Assembly (NCBI GenBank): GCA_026129405.1
Contig: JAHCID010000001.1
Coordinates: 1,798,001 to 1,862,000, forward strand
Source of the DNA: a bacterium
GTDB lineage: Bacteria; Desulfobacterota; Binatia; DP-6
Length of the DNA: 64,000 nucleotides
Direction of reading: 5' to 3'
In this document: piece after piece, positions 8,420 to 16,133 of the stretch
How the letters are laid out: every line of letters begins with the position of its first letter
Numbering within the stretch: position 1 is the stretch's first letter
Notes under the pieces: generated by a model
Databases searched by the model: none
Seen by the model: the letters and a program-made list of their open reading frames with translations, nothing else
What the model was told of the DNA's origin: nothing
Position numbers and translations under genes: made by a program

Positions 8420-9520
8420 TCAGGAGGGCTCGTGCGCCGTGGCGCGCCGCAGCGCGTACAGACGCTGGCGGCCCTCGAACCCGCGCAGGCGACGGACCTG
8501 GATCTCGACGGCGCGGTACGCCGGCGGCAGCCGGTCCGCCATGTCCTGCGACACGAGTGCCGTGCCCGGCCGCGCCAGCTTCACGAGGCGCGCGGCGAGG
8601 TTCACCACCGAGCCGTAGTGGTCGCCGTCGCGGCTGAGGACGTCGCCGCGCGCGAGGCCGCCGCGCACCGGCGGCAGGCCGTCGTGCTGCGGAACCTCCT
8701 CCACGAGCCGTAGCATCACCTCGCACGCCGCCGCCGGGTCGGCGAACGCGAACATCACCTCGTCACCGATGAGCTTGACGACGCGGCCGCCATGGCGGGT
8801 GACGAGGTCGGACGCCGTCTGCTCGAAGTCGGCGAGCACGCCGTTCAGCTCGTGCACCGTCAGCTCCTGCGCGAGCGCCGTCGAGCCGACGAGATCGACG
8901 AAGCCGATCGCGAGCCGCTGCGTCCAGCCGTCCTGCGAGCCGACGTCGGGCGGCCGGCGCGCCGCGAGCATGTGCTGGCGGAGCAGGACGTCGATGGCGC
9001 GCACGACGCCGGGCATGAGCGTGGCGGTGGCGGCGTTGGCGCGCGCCCGCTCCAGTAGCGGCGTGTCCGCCAGCGTCGCGCCGATGTTCACGTGGAACGC
9101 GGAGACGGTGGCGTCGGCGATCTTCGCGAGCGCTGCCCCGACGACCCGCGTGAGGTGGACGACCGCCTCGTGTCCGAACAGCATCTCGGCCGCGCGGATC
9201 GTGTGCACGACGTCGACCCAGGCGGGGCCGTAGATGCGCTCCTCGGGCCCCGGATCCGCGAAGCCCGCGGCACGGCGGAACTCGGTGACGAACGCCTCCG
9301 GCACGCCGGCGTGCTCGGCCAGCTCGGCGCGCGTCCACCGCGGCCCCGGGTCGCGCATGACGAGCGCGTAGCCGAGCCCGGGAAGATCGCCGGCCGAGGC
9401 GCGCAGGTCGTCGGCGGTCGCCCCCAGCTCGACGAGGTAGCCGAGCACGGCGAGGCGCTCCGCGGCGTCGGGCGCCGCGGGATCCCACAGCCCGAGGGCC
9501 TCGAAGTCGGCGGGCGTCAC
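8420..9520 (-). CDS. Class III adenylate/guanylate cyclase with N-terminal regulatory domain
   Basis: A 366-residue soluble protein. The N-terminal ~180 residues (VLGYLVELGATADDLRAS, ...RAAGFADPGPEERIYG) resemble the autoinhibitory regulatory domain of pH-responsive mycobacterial cyclases such as Rv1264. The C-terminal half is a class III catalytic domain. GFVDLVGSTALAQ carries the first metal Asp. VVKLIGDEVMFAF holds the purine-selecting Lys and second metal Asp. VNLAARLVKLARPG contains the transition-state Asn and Arg. All key catalytic residues appear present. Expected product is cAMP. The start is ATG at 9520. It lies 30 bp after the SnoaL-like gene, possibly in the same operon. Confidence 0.85.
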   Translation of the reverse strand: MTPADFEALGLWDPAAPDAAERLAVLGYLVELGATADDLRASAGDLPGLGYALVMRDPGPRWTRAELAEHAGVPEAFVTEFRRAAGFADPGPEERIYGPAWVDVVHTIRAAEMLFGHEAVVHLTRVVGAALAKIADATVSAFHVNIGATLADTPLLERARANAATATLMPGVVRAIDVLLRQHMLAARRPPDVGSQDGWTQRLAIGFVDLVGSTALAQELTVHELNGVLADFEQTASDLVTRHGGRVVKLIGDEVMFAFADPAAACEVMLRLVEEVPQHDGLPPVRGGLARGDVLSRDGDHYGSVVNLAARLVKLARPGTALVSQDMADRLPPAYRAVEIQVRRLRGFEGRQRLYALRRATAHEPS

Positions 9521-9550
9521 GGCTCCGCCGGCGGGAGCGCCGCGCCTCGC

Positions 9551-10072
9551 CTAGCGCCGCGGCCGCTCGGCATACGAGCGCCCGCCGCGCGCCCATTGCG
9601 GCGCCGCGGGCCAGTGCCAGCGCGTCGCCTTCTGCGCGAAACCCGGATCGAGCTCCTTGCAGGCGGCTTCCCAGCCCGCCATCGCGGTCTCGCGGCCCTT
9701 CCAGGCCCAGAAGTCCTCCTCGCGCTTCCACGTGCCGTTGCCGGCGTACTCGAGGATCGAGATGCCGGGGAAGTCGAAGGTGTCGGTGCCGTTCGGGTGG
9801 TCGCGGCGGTTCTGCATGTAGAACGTGACCCGGCCGCGCGCCGGATCGACGACGTGCCACTCGTAGTAGGTGTAGATCTCCGGGTAGCGCGCCATCACCG
9901 GCTTGATCCACGCACGCACCGTCTCCCGGCCCTCCATGGTGCCGTAGTAGTGCTCGAAGTAGGTGCAGTCCTCGGTGAAGAGGTCGGCCCAGGCGTCCCA
10001 GTCCTCGCCCACGGCGCCCGTGCGCCAGTAGTGCTCGAAGGCTTCGTCCAGCTCGTCCGCGGAGTAGGGCAT
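9551..10072 (-). CDS. SnoaL-like / NTF2-fold protein
   Basis: A 173-residue protein starting at ATG 10072, preceded by aaggaga. It has the alpha+beta cone signature of the SnoaL/NTF2-like superfamily: LDEAFEHYWRTG, WDAWADLFTEDCTYFEHYYG, MEGRETVRAWI, then repeated strands ending ILEYAGNGTWKREEDFW. Family members include small isomerases, hydrolases, ring hydroxylase subunits and binding proteins, so no reaction can be named. It is 11 bp downstream of an acyl-CoA dehydrogenase, suggesting a role in the same lipid or ketone catabolic step. Confidence 0.78.
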   Translation of the reverse strand: MPYSADELDEAFEHYWRTGAVGEDWDAWADLFTEDCTYFEHYYGTMEGRETVRAWIKPVMARYPEIYTYYEWHVVDPARGRVTFYMQNRRDHPNGTDTFDFPGISILEYAGNGTWKREEDFWAWKGRETAMAGWEAACKELDPGFAQKATRWHWPAAPQWARGGRSYAERPRR

Positions 10073-10083
10073 CGGGTTCTCCT

Positions 10084-11274
10084 TCAGCGAAGGCCGAAGT
10101 CCCAGCGGCCGCCCTCGCGGTAGGGGCGCAGCAGCAGGCGCGCCACCGTCGTGCGATGGACCTCGTCGGGACCGTCGTAGATGCGCGCGAAGCGCGCGTG
10201 GCGGTACATGCGCTCGAGCGGCGTGTCGGGCGTCAGGCCCTTGGCGCCGAACACCTGGATGGCGCGATCGATGGCGTCGTGGAGCATCTTCGCGCCGACG
10301 ACCTTGATGACGCCGATCTCGACCCGCGCCGGATCGCCGGCGTCGATCTTGTGGGCGGCGTCGAGGGTGAGCAGGCGACACGCCTGGATCTCGGCGGCGG
10401 TGTCGAAGATCATGTTCTGGATCGACTGCTTCTCGGCGAGCGGGCCGCCGAAGGCGACGCGCGCGTTGGCGCGCTCGCACATGAGGTCGAAGGCGCGCTG
10501 CGCCTGCCCGAGCCAGCGCATGGCGTGGAAGATGCGGCCCGGGCCGAGGCGCTGCTGGGCGATGAGGAAGCCCTGGCCGCGCTCGCCGAGCAGGTTCGTG
10601 CGCGGTACGCGCACGTCCTCGTAGGCGACCTCGCAGTGGCCGCCGAGGAGTCCCAGGACCGGCGTCTCGCGCACGATGCGGTAGCCGGGCGTGCCGGTGG
10701 GCACGACGATCATGCTGAAGGCGCGGTGCACGGGCGCGTCGGGCTCCGTGCGCACCATCACCGTGGTGTAGGCCGCGCGGTTGGCGCCGGTCGTGAACCA
10801 CTTCCGGCCGCTGATCACCCAGTGGTCGCCGTCGAGGACGGCGCGGGTCTGGAGCTGGGTGGGATCGGAGCTGGCGACCTCGGGCTCGGTCATCGCGAAG
10901 CTCGGGAACACCTCGCCGGCGACGAGCGGGCGGAGGTAGCGGTCGCGCCACGCAGGGCTCGCGTACTGGCGCAGCATGAGCGAGTCCTGGAGCGAGTGGG
11001 TGCCGAGCGCGATCATGGCGTGCTCGGCGCGTCCGACGATCTCGTTCACGTAGACGTAGTCGAGGAAGGGGAGGCCGCCGCCGCCGAGATCCTGCGGGTG
11101 ACCGAGGGCCCACAATCCCTCGGCCTTCGCGGCGTCCATGAGGGCCGCCATCTCGCGGTGCGCGGCCTCGTCGCCGCGGTCGAGCACCGGCTCGGCCGGG
11201 TAGACCCGGTCTTCGACGAAGCGCCGCACGCGATCGCGGATCGGCCGGACGTGCGCCGGTACCTCGAAGCTCAT
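10084..11274 (-). CDS. Acyl-CoA dehydrogenase family protein
   Basis: A 396-residue protein from ATG at 11274 (MSFEVPAHVRPIRDRV); the frame extends upstream but without coding character. The FAD-binding stretch is FAMTEPEVASSDPTQL, followed by WVISGRKWFTTGA. The C-terminal signature is IYDGPDEVHRTTVARLLL, typical of the ACAD10/11-like branch. Asp replaces the usual Glu of the YEG motif, so the catalytic base probably lies elsewhere. Expected reaction is FAD-linked alpha,beta-dehydrogenation of an acyl-CoA with electrons to ETF; chain type is unknown. First gene of a set with the SnoaL-like and cyclase genes. Confidence 0.88.
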   Translation of the reverse strand: MSFEVPAHVRPIRDRVRRFVEDRVYPAEPVLDRGDEAAHREMAALMDAAKAEGLWALGHPQDLGGGGLPFLDYVYVNEIVGRAEHAMIALGTHSLQDSLMLRQYASPAWRDRYLRPLVAGEVFPSFAMTEPEVASSDPTQLQTRAVLDGDHWVISGRKWFTTGANRAAYTTVMVRTEPDAPVHRAFSMIVVPTGTPGYRIVRETPVLGLLGGHCEVAYEDVRVPRTNLLGERGQGFLIAQQRLGPGRIFHAMRWLGQAQRAFDLMCERANARVAFGGPLAEKQSIQNMIFDTAAEIQACRLLTLDAAHKIDAGDPARVEIGVIKVVGAKMLHDAIDRAIQVFGAKGLTPDTPLERMYRHARFARIYDGPDEVHRTTVARLLLRPYREGGRWDFGLR

Positions 11275-11455
11275 GGCGGGGTCGTAGGCCGGGCTGGTGC
11301 CGTGGTCAACGACGCGGCGTCCCGCGCCGAGCGGGCGGCGCGTCCGCGGTGGCGGTCGCGGTGTCCACGCACGTGGACGCCGTGTCGCCGACGACGGACG
11401 CGAAGCTACGTCGGCGGGCGGCGCGTGCTGGTGCGCCGCTTGCTTCCTCCACGAC

Positions 11456-11668
11456 ATGGCCGCTCATCTCCGCCTCGTGACTCCGCTCCCGCCGGCGCCG
11501 CCGCCCGCTCCGACGCCCGCGAATCCCTGCGAGGCGGAGGCCCGTGCGCTCGTCGCCGCGTGGATCGACGCCCCGTTGACGTCCGACCGCGAGCCGCTCG
11601 ACGATCTCGTGCTGCGCATCGCCGAGCGCCTCGCTGCCGTTCCGAGAGGCAGCGAATCGCTCGGCTGA
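11456..11668 (+). CDS. Small hypothetical protein
   Basis: A 70-residue frame from ATG at 11456 (MAAHLRLVTPLPPAPPPAP). After a Pro-rich N-terminus it is acidic and helical (EAEARALVAAWIDAPL, REPLDDLVLRIAERLAAV). Third codon positions are strongly G/C, like neighbouring genes, which is the main reason to accept it. It converges on pbpC, stopping 5 bp before that gene's stop. I recognise no family. Confidence 0.45.
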   Translation: MAAHLRLVTPLPPAPPPAPTPANPCEAEARALVAAWIDAPLTSDREPLDDLVLRIAERLAAVPRGSESLG

Positions 11669-11673
11669 CGGGC

Positions 11674-13785
11674 TCAGCGGCCGCGGACCTCGAACGCCAC
11701 CTCGTCCAACGTGCGGGACGCGGCGTCGACCAGCGCCAGGACGTGCCGCCCCGGGCGGGGCTCCCAGAGCCGCGGCGCGTGCGCCGGCCCGAGGTCCTGC
11801 CCGTCGAGCCGCCAGCGCAGCGGCCGGTCCCCGGTGTCGGCCTCGAGCAGCAGCCGCTGATGGCCGGCCGGGACGTCCGGATCGAGCGCGATCCGCGTCC
11901 CCGCGGTGGGCGTGCGGATGCGCGGCGGGGCTCCGGCCAGCGCCCGTGCGCCCGCCATCCGCGTCTCGGTGCCGGCGAGGAACCACTCCGGGCGCGCCGG
12001 CTCGAGGTCGCGCGGGAAGGTGACGGCGACCGACACCACGCCCGCCGGTGGCTCCGGCGGCCGGCTCGGCGCGTCGCGCTGGATCGCGGCCATCAGCTCC
12101 GCCCAGATCGGCGCGGCCCCGGTGACGCCGCTGACGTCGTGCATCGGCGCGCCGGAGAAGTTCCCCACCCAGACGCCGACGGTGACGCGAGCGGAGAAGC
12201 CGACGCACCAGTTGTCGCGCATGTCCTTGCTGGTGCCGGTCTTGACGGCGCTCCAGCCGGGCGTCGCGAGCACGCTCTCCAGCCCGAAGGTCGGGCTGCG
12301 TCCCTCGCGGTCGGCGAGGACCTGGGCGACGAGGAAGGTGGCGTCGGCGGCGAGGACGCGCGTCGGCGCCGGCGCCTCGTCGCCGGTGAGGCGCAGCGGG
12401 CTCGCGAGCCCGCCGGTCGCGAGCCCGCGATAGGCGCCCACCAGCTCCCACAGGGAGACGTCCGCCGAGCCGAGCGCGAGCGAGGGGCCGTAGTGCGTCG
12501 CCGGGCGCGTCAGCCCCGCGAAGCCGAGCGCACGCAGACGCGCCAGGAAGGGCTCGCCGCCGAGCAGCTCGAGGACGCGCACGGCCGGCGTGTTGAGCGA
12601 TGCGCCGAGCGCCGTGCGCACCGAGACGAGACCGCGATGGCGCTCGTCGTAGTTGCGCGGGCGGTAGAGCCCCTGCGCGGTGGCGATCTCGAGCGGGGCG
12701 TCCTCGAGCAGGGTGGCCGGCGTCAGCAGGCGCTGCTCGAGCGCGAGCCCGTAGAGGAACGGCTTCAGCGCCGAGCCCGCCTGACGGCGCGCGACCACGC
12801 CGTCGACGTGCGGGGCGCGCGACAGCGCACCGCTCGAGCCGACGTAGGCGAGCACGTCGCCGCTGCGGTTGTCGACCACCAGCACGGCGCCGTCCTCGAC
12901 GCCGCGCGCTCGCACCGCGAGGAGGTTGCGGCGCAGCGCCGTCACGGCCGCGCGCTGGAGCGGAGCCGACAGCGTGCTGTGCACGTCGGCCCGGACCGCC
13001 CCGCTGGGCAGCAGGCGACGGGCCACGTGCGGCGCCCACGCCGGCGCCGGCCGGCCGCCCACCGGCGCGGTCAGCGCCGTGGCCACCGCGCGCGCGACGG
13101 CGCCGGCGGCGACGGGCGGCGCCATCGCCGCGCCCAGCGCCGCGCCCCGCTGCGTCAGCCGCTCGCGCGCGGCGGCCGGGGCGCGCAGCAGCGCGGCCAG
13201 GGTCACGCTCTCCGCCGCGTCGAGCCCGTGCGGCGCCTTGCCGAAGAGCACGCCCGCCGCCGCGCCCACGCCGACCAGCTCGCCGCGGAAGGTGACGAGG
13301 TTGAGATACGTCTCCAGGATCTCGTCCTTGCTCCAGGCCCGCTCGAGCGCCCGCGCGACGCGGATCTGGCGCCACTTCGCACGCGGCCCGCGCGGGCCAC
13401 GGTGGACGCGCAGCGCCGGGTCGACGAGGGCCGCCACCTGCATGGTGACGGTGCTGGCGCCACGCCGGCGCAGGAGCCCGCGCACCAACGCCGGCCAGTC
13501 GACGCCCCGATGCGTCCGGAAGTGCCGGTCCTCGGCGGTGAGCACCGCCGCCCGGAGGGCGGGCGAGACGTCGCCGAGCGGCACCCAGTCGAGCCGCCGC
13601 CGCGACGGATCGGTGCGCCGCTCGTGCAGCACGACGCCGTCGCGATCGAGCAGGCGCACGTCCGACGGCCGGTGCTCGGCGTGCACGGTCGCGAACGCCG
13701 GCACCGCGGGACGCGTGAGGTAGAGGGCCGCGAGGCCGGCGCCGATCCCGCTCGCGATCACGCCCGCGGCGATCACCCATCGCAT
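11674..13785 (-). CDS. pbpC: Penicillin-binding protein 1C
   Basis: A 703-residue bifunctional peptidoglycan synthase from ATG at 13785. It has an N-terminal signal-anchor (WVIAAGVIASGIGAGLAALYL). The GT51 glycosyltransferase follows: VLTAEDRHFRTHRGVDW with catalytic Glu, and GASTVTMQ. The transpeptidase has SxxK in RRQAGSALKPFLYG, SLN in GASLNTPAV, and KTGTS. The C-terminal ~100 residues form the BiPBP_C beta domain characteristic of PBP1C. In many proteobacteria pbpC neighbours an alpha-2-macroglobulin gene. Here that gene lies about 2.3 kb upstream on the same strand, with a transporter and a metal-regulator module between them. Confidence 0.93.
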   Translation of the reverse strand: MRWVIAAGVIASGIGAGLAALYLTRPAVPAFATVHAEHRPSDVRLLDRDGVVLHERRTDPSRRRLDWVPLGDVSPALRAAVLTAEDRHFRTHRGVDWPALVRGLLRRRGASTVTMQVAALVDPALRVHRGPRGPRAKWRQIRVARALERAWSKDEILETYLNLVTFRGELVGVGAAAGVLFGKAPHGLDAAESVTLAALLRAPAAARERLTQRGAALGAAMAPPVAAGAVARAVATALTAPVGGRPAPAWAPHVARRLLPSGAVRADVHSTLSAPLQRAAVTALRRNLLAVRARGVEDGAVLVVDNRSGDVLAYVGSSGALSRAPHVDGVVARRQAGSALKPFLYGLALEQRLLTPATLLEDAPLEIATAQGLYRPRNYDERHRGLVSVRTALGASLNTPAVRVLELLGGEPFLARLRALGFAGLTRPATHYGPSLALGSADVSLWELVGAYRGLATGGLASPLRLTGDEAPAPTRVLAADATFLVAQVLADREGRSPTFGLESVLATPGWSAVKTGTSKDMRDNWCVGFSARVTVGVWVGNFSGAPMHDVSGVTGAAPIWAELMAAIQRDAPSRPPEPPAGVVSVAVTFPRDLEPARPEWFLAGTETRMAGARALAGAPPRIRTPTAGTRIALDPDVPAGHQRLLLEADTGDRPLRWRLDGQDLGPAHAPRLWEPRPGRHVLALVDAASRTLDEVAFEVRGR

Positions 13786-13834
13786 CGCGTGCGAGCATGC
13801 GGGATCCGCTCTGGGGTGGCCAGGCCTCTCGCGC

Positions 13835-14179
13835 CTAGCCGGCCTCGCCGAGCGTCGGCAGGGCGACGAAGTCGTCCAGCACCGCCGTCGCCGCCGCGGG
13901 CGCGCGCACCGACACGACGAGGTCGCCGCCGTCCGGCTGGGCGACGGCGAAGTCGAGGAACGGACAGCACTGCCGCTCGAGAGTGACGGCCGCGGTGACC
14001 GCGCCCGCCGCCTCGCGCACGAAGTGGAGGTGGACGACGCCGTCCGCCCGCTCGATCCGGCGCAGGGCGCGGGCCGCCAGCGCGGCGAGATCTGCCCGGC
14101 GCGCGGCGAGCGCGGCGGGGTCGAGGAGGCAGGCGATGGGCGGTGGACTCGCGTCGGAGGGTGGACGATCGTCGTGCAT
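13835..14179 (-). CDS. Small CCPF-motif protein next to MerR regulator
   Basis: A 114-residue protein with no signal peptide. The core ALAARALRRIERADGVVHLHF ... VTLERQCCPFLDFAVAQPDGG ... VSVRAP matches a small uncharacterised family often encoded beside MerR-type metal regulators. The invariant QCCPFL Cys pair suggests metal or thiol binding. The start at 14179 is 51 bp from the divergent merR start, and a MerR-type promoter pointing at this gene fills the gap. Predicted to be the regulator's target. The function is unknown. Confidence 0.65.
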   Translation of the reverse strand: MHDDRPPSDASPPPIACLLDPAALAARRADLAALAARALRRIERADGVVHLHFVREAAGAVTAAVTLERQCCPFLDFAVAQPDGGDLVVSVRAPAAATAVLDDFVALPTLGEAG

Positions 14180-14186
14180 GGCCGGC

Positions 14187-14217
14187 AGCGTGCCACTTCG
14201 AGCGCGCTCGAGGTCAA
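14187..14217 (-). promoter_or_regulatory. MerR-type promoter/operator
   Basis: On the minus strand a -35 TTGACC (14212-14217) is followed after 19 bases by CACGCT (14187-14192). The spacer holds a 20-bp dyad, acctcgagcg/cgctcgaagt (14195-14214), with one mismatch and a perfect 14-bp core. A long 19-20 bp spacer with a centred dyad is the hallmark of promoters activated by MerR-family regulators. It would drive the CCPF gene at 14179 with almost no leader and could also repress merR. Confidence 0.7.
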
Positions 14218-14230
14218 GCGGGAGGACGCG

Positions 14231-14665
14231 ATGGCGGAGATGACGATCGGCGAGGTCGCCCGGCGCAGCGGGCTGCGGCCGTCGGCGCTGCGCTGGTACG
14301 AGCAGATCGGGTTGCTGGCGGCGCCGGCGCGCTGCGGCGGCCGGCGGCGCTACGCTGCGTCGGTGCTGGGCGAGCTGGCAGCGATCCGCGTCGCCTGCGG
14401 CGCGGGCTTCACCCTCGCCGAGATCCGGGCGCTGCGCGGCGGCCCGTACGCGTCGCCGTCTACCGCCTGGCGGGCGCTCGCGCCGGCGAAGCTGGCCGAG
14501 CTCCGGGCGCGCATCGCCGCCGCGCAGGCGATGGCGCGCCTCGTGCGTCGCGGGCTGCGCTGCCGCTGCCGCACGCTCGCGACCTGTACGCTGCTGCGTG
14601 CGCGCCCGCAGCTCAGCGCGGCTCCAGGACGAGCGGCCCGAGCACGGCCAGGGTCGCGACGATGA
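14231..14665 (+). CDS. MerR-family transcriptional regulator, SoxR-like Cys motif
   Basis: A 144-residue protein starting ATG at 14231 after gggagg. The N-terminal winged helix is canonical: MTIGEVARRSGLRPSALRWYEQIGLL, then GRRRYAASVLGELAAI. A dimerisation helix and a C-terminal LRCRCRTLATC follow. SoxR uses C-x2-C-x-C-x5-C for its 2Fe-2S cluster; here only C-x-C-x5-C remains and the first Cys is missing. It may bind a metal through three Cys rather than a full cluster. Its 3' end overlaps the convergent SLC13 gene by 53 bp. The divergent CCPF gene is the likely target. Confidence 0.83.
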   Translation: MAEMTIGEVARRSGLRPSALRWYEQIGLLAAPARCGGRRRYAASVLGELAAIRVACGAGFTLAEIRALRGGPYASPSTAWRALAPAKLAELRARIAAAQAMARLVRRGLRCRCRTLATCTLLRARPQLSAAPGRAARARPGSRR

Positions 14666-16133
14666 GCACCACGCCCACGACGTCCATCACGATCCCGCGG
14701 CGCATCATGTCGCGCAGCGGGATACGGCCGGACGCGTAGACGATGGCGTTGCACGGCGTCGACACGGGCAGCATGAAGCCGAGCGACGACCCCAGCGACG
14801 CGCCCAATACGGGCAGCACGGGATCCGTCCCCGCCGCCTCGGCCAGCGCGATGGCGATCGGCACGATCATGTTCGCCGCCGCGGTGTTGCTCGTCGTCTC
14901 CGACAGCACGGTGGCCATCGCCGTGGAGAACGCGAGCAGCCCGAGCTCGCCGTGCACGCCGAGGAGCCCGACGAGGGCGCGTCCCATCGCCTCGGCGAGG
15001 CCGGTCTGGAACGCCATCGTGCCGAGCGCCAGCCCGCCGCCGTAGAGGAACACGATCCACCAATCGATGCGGACGGCCTCCTCCCACGGCAGCGTGAACT
15101 CGAGCCGGCGCACGTCGACGGGGAGGACGAAGAGCAGCGAAGCGCCGATCAGCGCCGCCACCGGCTCGGGCACGTAGGTCGTGAACGCCTTGTAGAGCGG
15201 GTCCTGCGTGCCCCAGGCGAGGGCCATGAAGCCGGGCGCGACCCAGAGGAGCACGGTCACGGCGAAGGCGATCAGCGCGTTCACCTGCCCGAGCGTCCAC
15301 GGCCCGAGCGCCCGCCGCTCCGCGGCGATGGCGTGCGCGAGCGCCTCGACGCGGCCGCCCGCCGGCGCCGTGCGACCGAGGAGCAGCACGCAGGCGACGG
15401 CCAGCACCGCGCTCACCGGCACGCCGAGCGCCATCCAGGAGAAGAACGGCAGGTCGTAGGCGATCTCGTTGCGCAGGAAGCCGAGCCCGATCATGTTCGG
15501 CGGCGTGCCGACCGGCGTGGCCAGGCCGCCGATCGCGACCGCGAACGACGCGCCGAGCAGCAGCGCGCTGGCGTAGCGCGGGCCGGTCGCGCCGCGCGAC
15601 TCCAGCACGGTGAGCAGCGACAGCCCGATCGGGTAGAGCATCGCCACCGTCGCCGTGTTGCTGATCCACATCGAGATCAGGACGCCGGTGGCCACGTAGG
15701 CCGCGAGCACGCGGCGCGGGCGGGCCTCGACGAAGGGCAGGGCGAGGATGCCGTAGGCGAAGCGCCGATCGAGCCCGTGGAAGAAGATGGCGCGCGCGGT
15801 GATGAACGTGCCGACGAAGACGAAGACGAGCGGGTCGGCGAACGCCGCGAAGGCCTCCTTCGCCGGCGCCACGCCGAGCGCCACCGCCGCGGCGACGCCG
15901 AGGAGCGCCGTCACCACCATCGGGATGGCCTCGGTGACCCACAGCACGACGACCGTACCGAGGATCGCGGCGAGGCGATGCGCCGGCGCAGATAGCTCGA
16001 GCGGCGCGAGCCACAGCCCCGCGAAGACGAGCGGCGCGAGCGCGAGCCCGATCGCGCGCCGCAGGCGGTCGTCGCCGCCGCCGGCGTCGAGCGCGTCGAC
16101 GGAGAGCGCCGCGTCGCTCAGCGGACCACCCAT
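14613..16133 (-). CDS. SLC13/DASS-family sodium:anion symporter
   Basis: A 506-residue membrane protein with about 11-12 hydrophobic helices. Both hallmark SNT motifs of the divalent anion:Na+ symporter family are present (WISNTATVAML and ETTSNTAAANMIVP), as are TPVGTPPNMIGLG and LPVSTPCNAIVYASG. Substrates in this family are dicarboxylates, citrate or sulphate; which one cannot be told from sequence. Its ATG at 16133 lies inside the end of the alpha-2-macroglobulin gene (16-bp overlap), so the two are co-transcribed and probably translationally coupled. The pairing is unusual. Confidence 0.9.
   Translation of the reverse strand: MGGPLSDAALSVDALDAGGGDDRLRRAIGLALAPLVFAGLWLAPLELSAPAHRLAAILGTVVVLWVTEAIPMVVTALLGVAAAVALGVAPAKEAFAAFADPLVFVFVGTFITARAIFFHGLDRRFAYGILALPFVEARPRRVLAAYVATGVLISMWISNTATVAMLYPIGLSLLTVLESRGATGPRYASALLLGASFAVAIGGLATPVGTPPNMIGLGFLRNEIAYDLPFFSWMALGVPVSAVLAVACVLLLGRTAPAGGRVEALAHAIAAERRALGPWTLGQVNALIAFAVTVLLWVAPGFMALAWGTQDPLYKAFTTYVPEPVAALIGASLLFVLPVDVRRLEFTLPWEEAVRIDWWIVFLYGGGLALGTMAFQTGLAEAMGRALVGLLGVHGELGLLAFSTAMATVLSETTSNTAAANMIVPIAIALAEAAGTDPVLPVLGASLGSSLGFMLPVSTPCNAIVYASGRIPLRDMMRRGIVMDVVGVVLIVATLAVLGPLVLEPR

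Noticed and set aside
10156-13986. A 1276-codon plus-strand open frame across the acyl-CoA dehydrogenase and pbpC genes.
   Set aside because: It is antisense to two clear genes, is Arg/Ala/Gly-rich and has no recognisable domain. Such shadows are expected at this G+C level.
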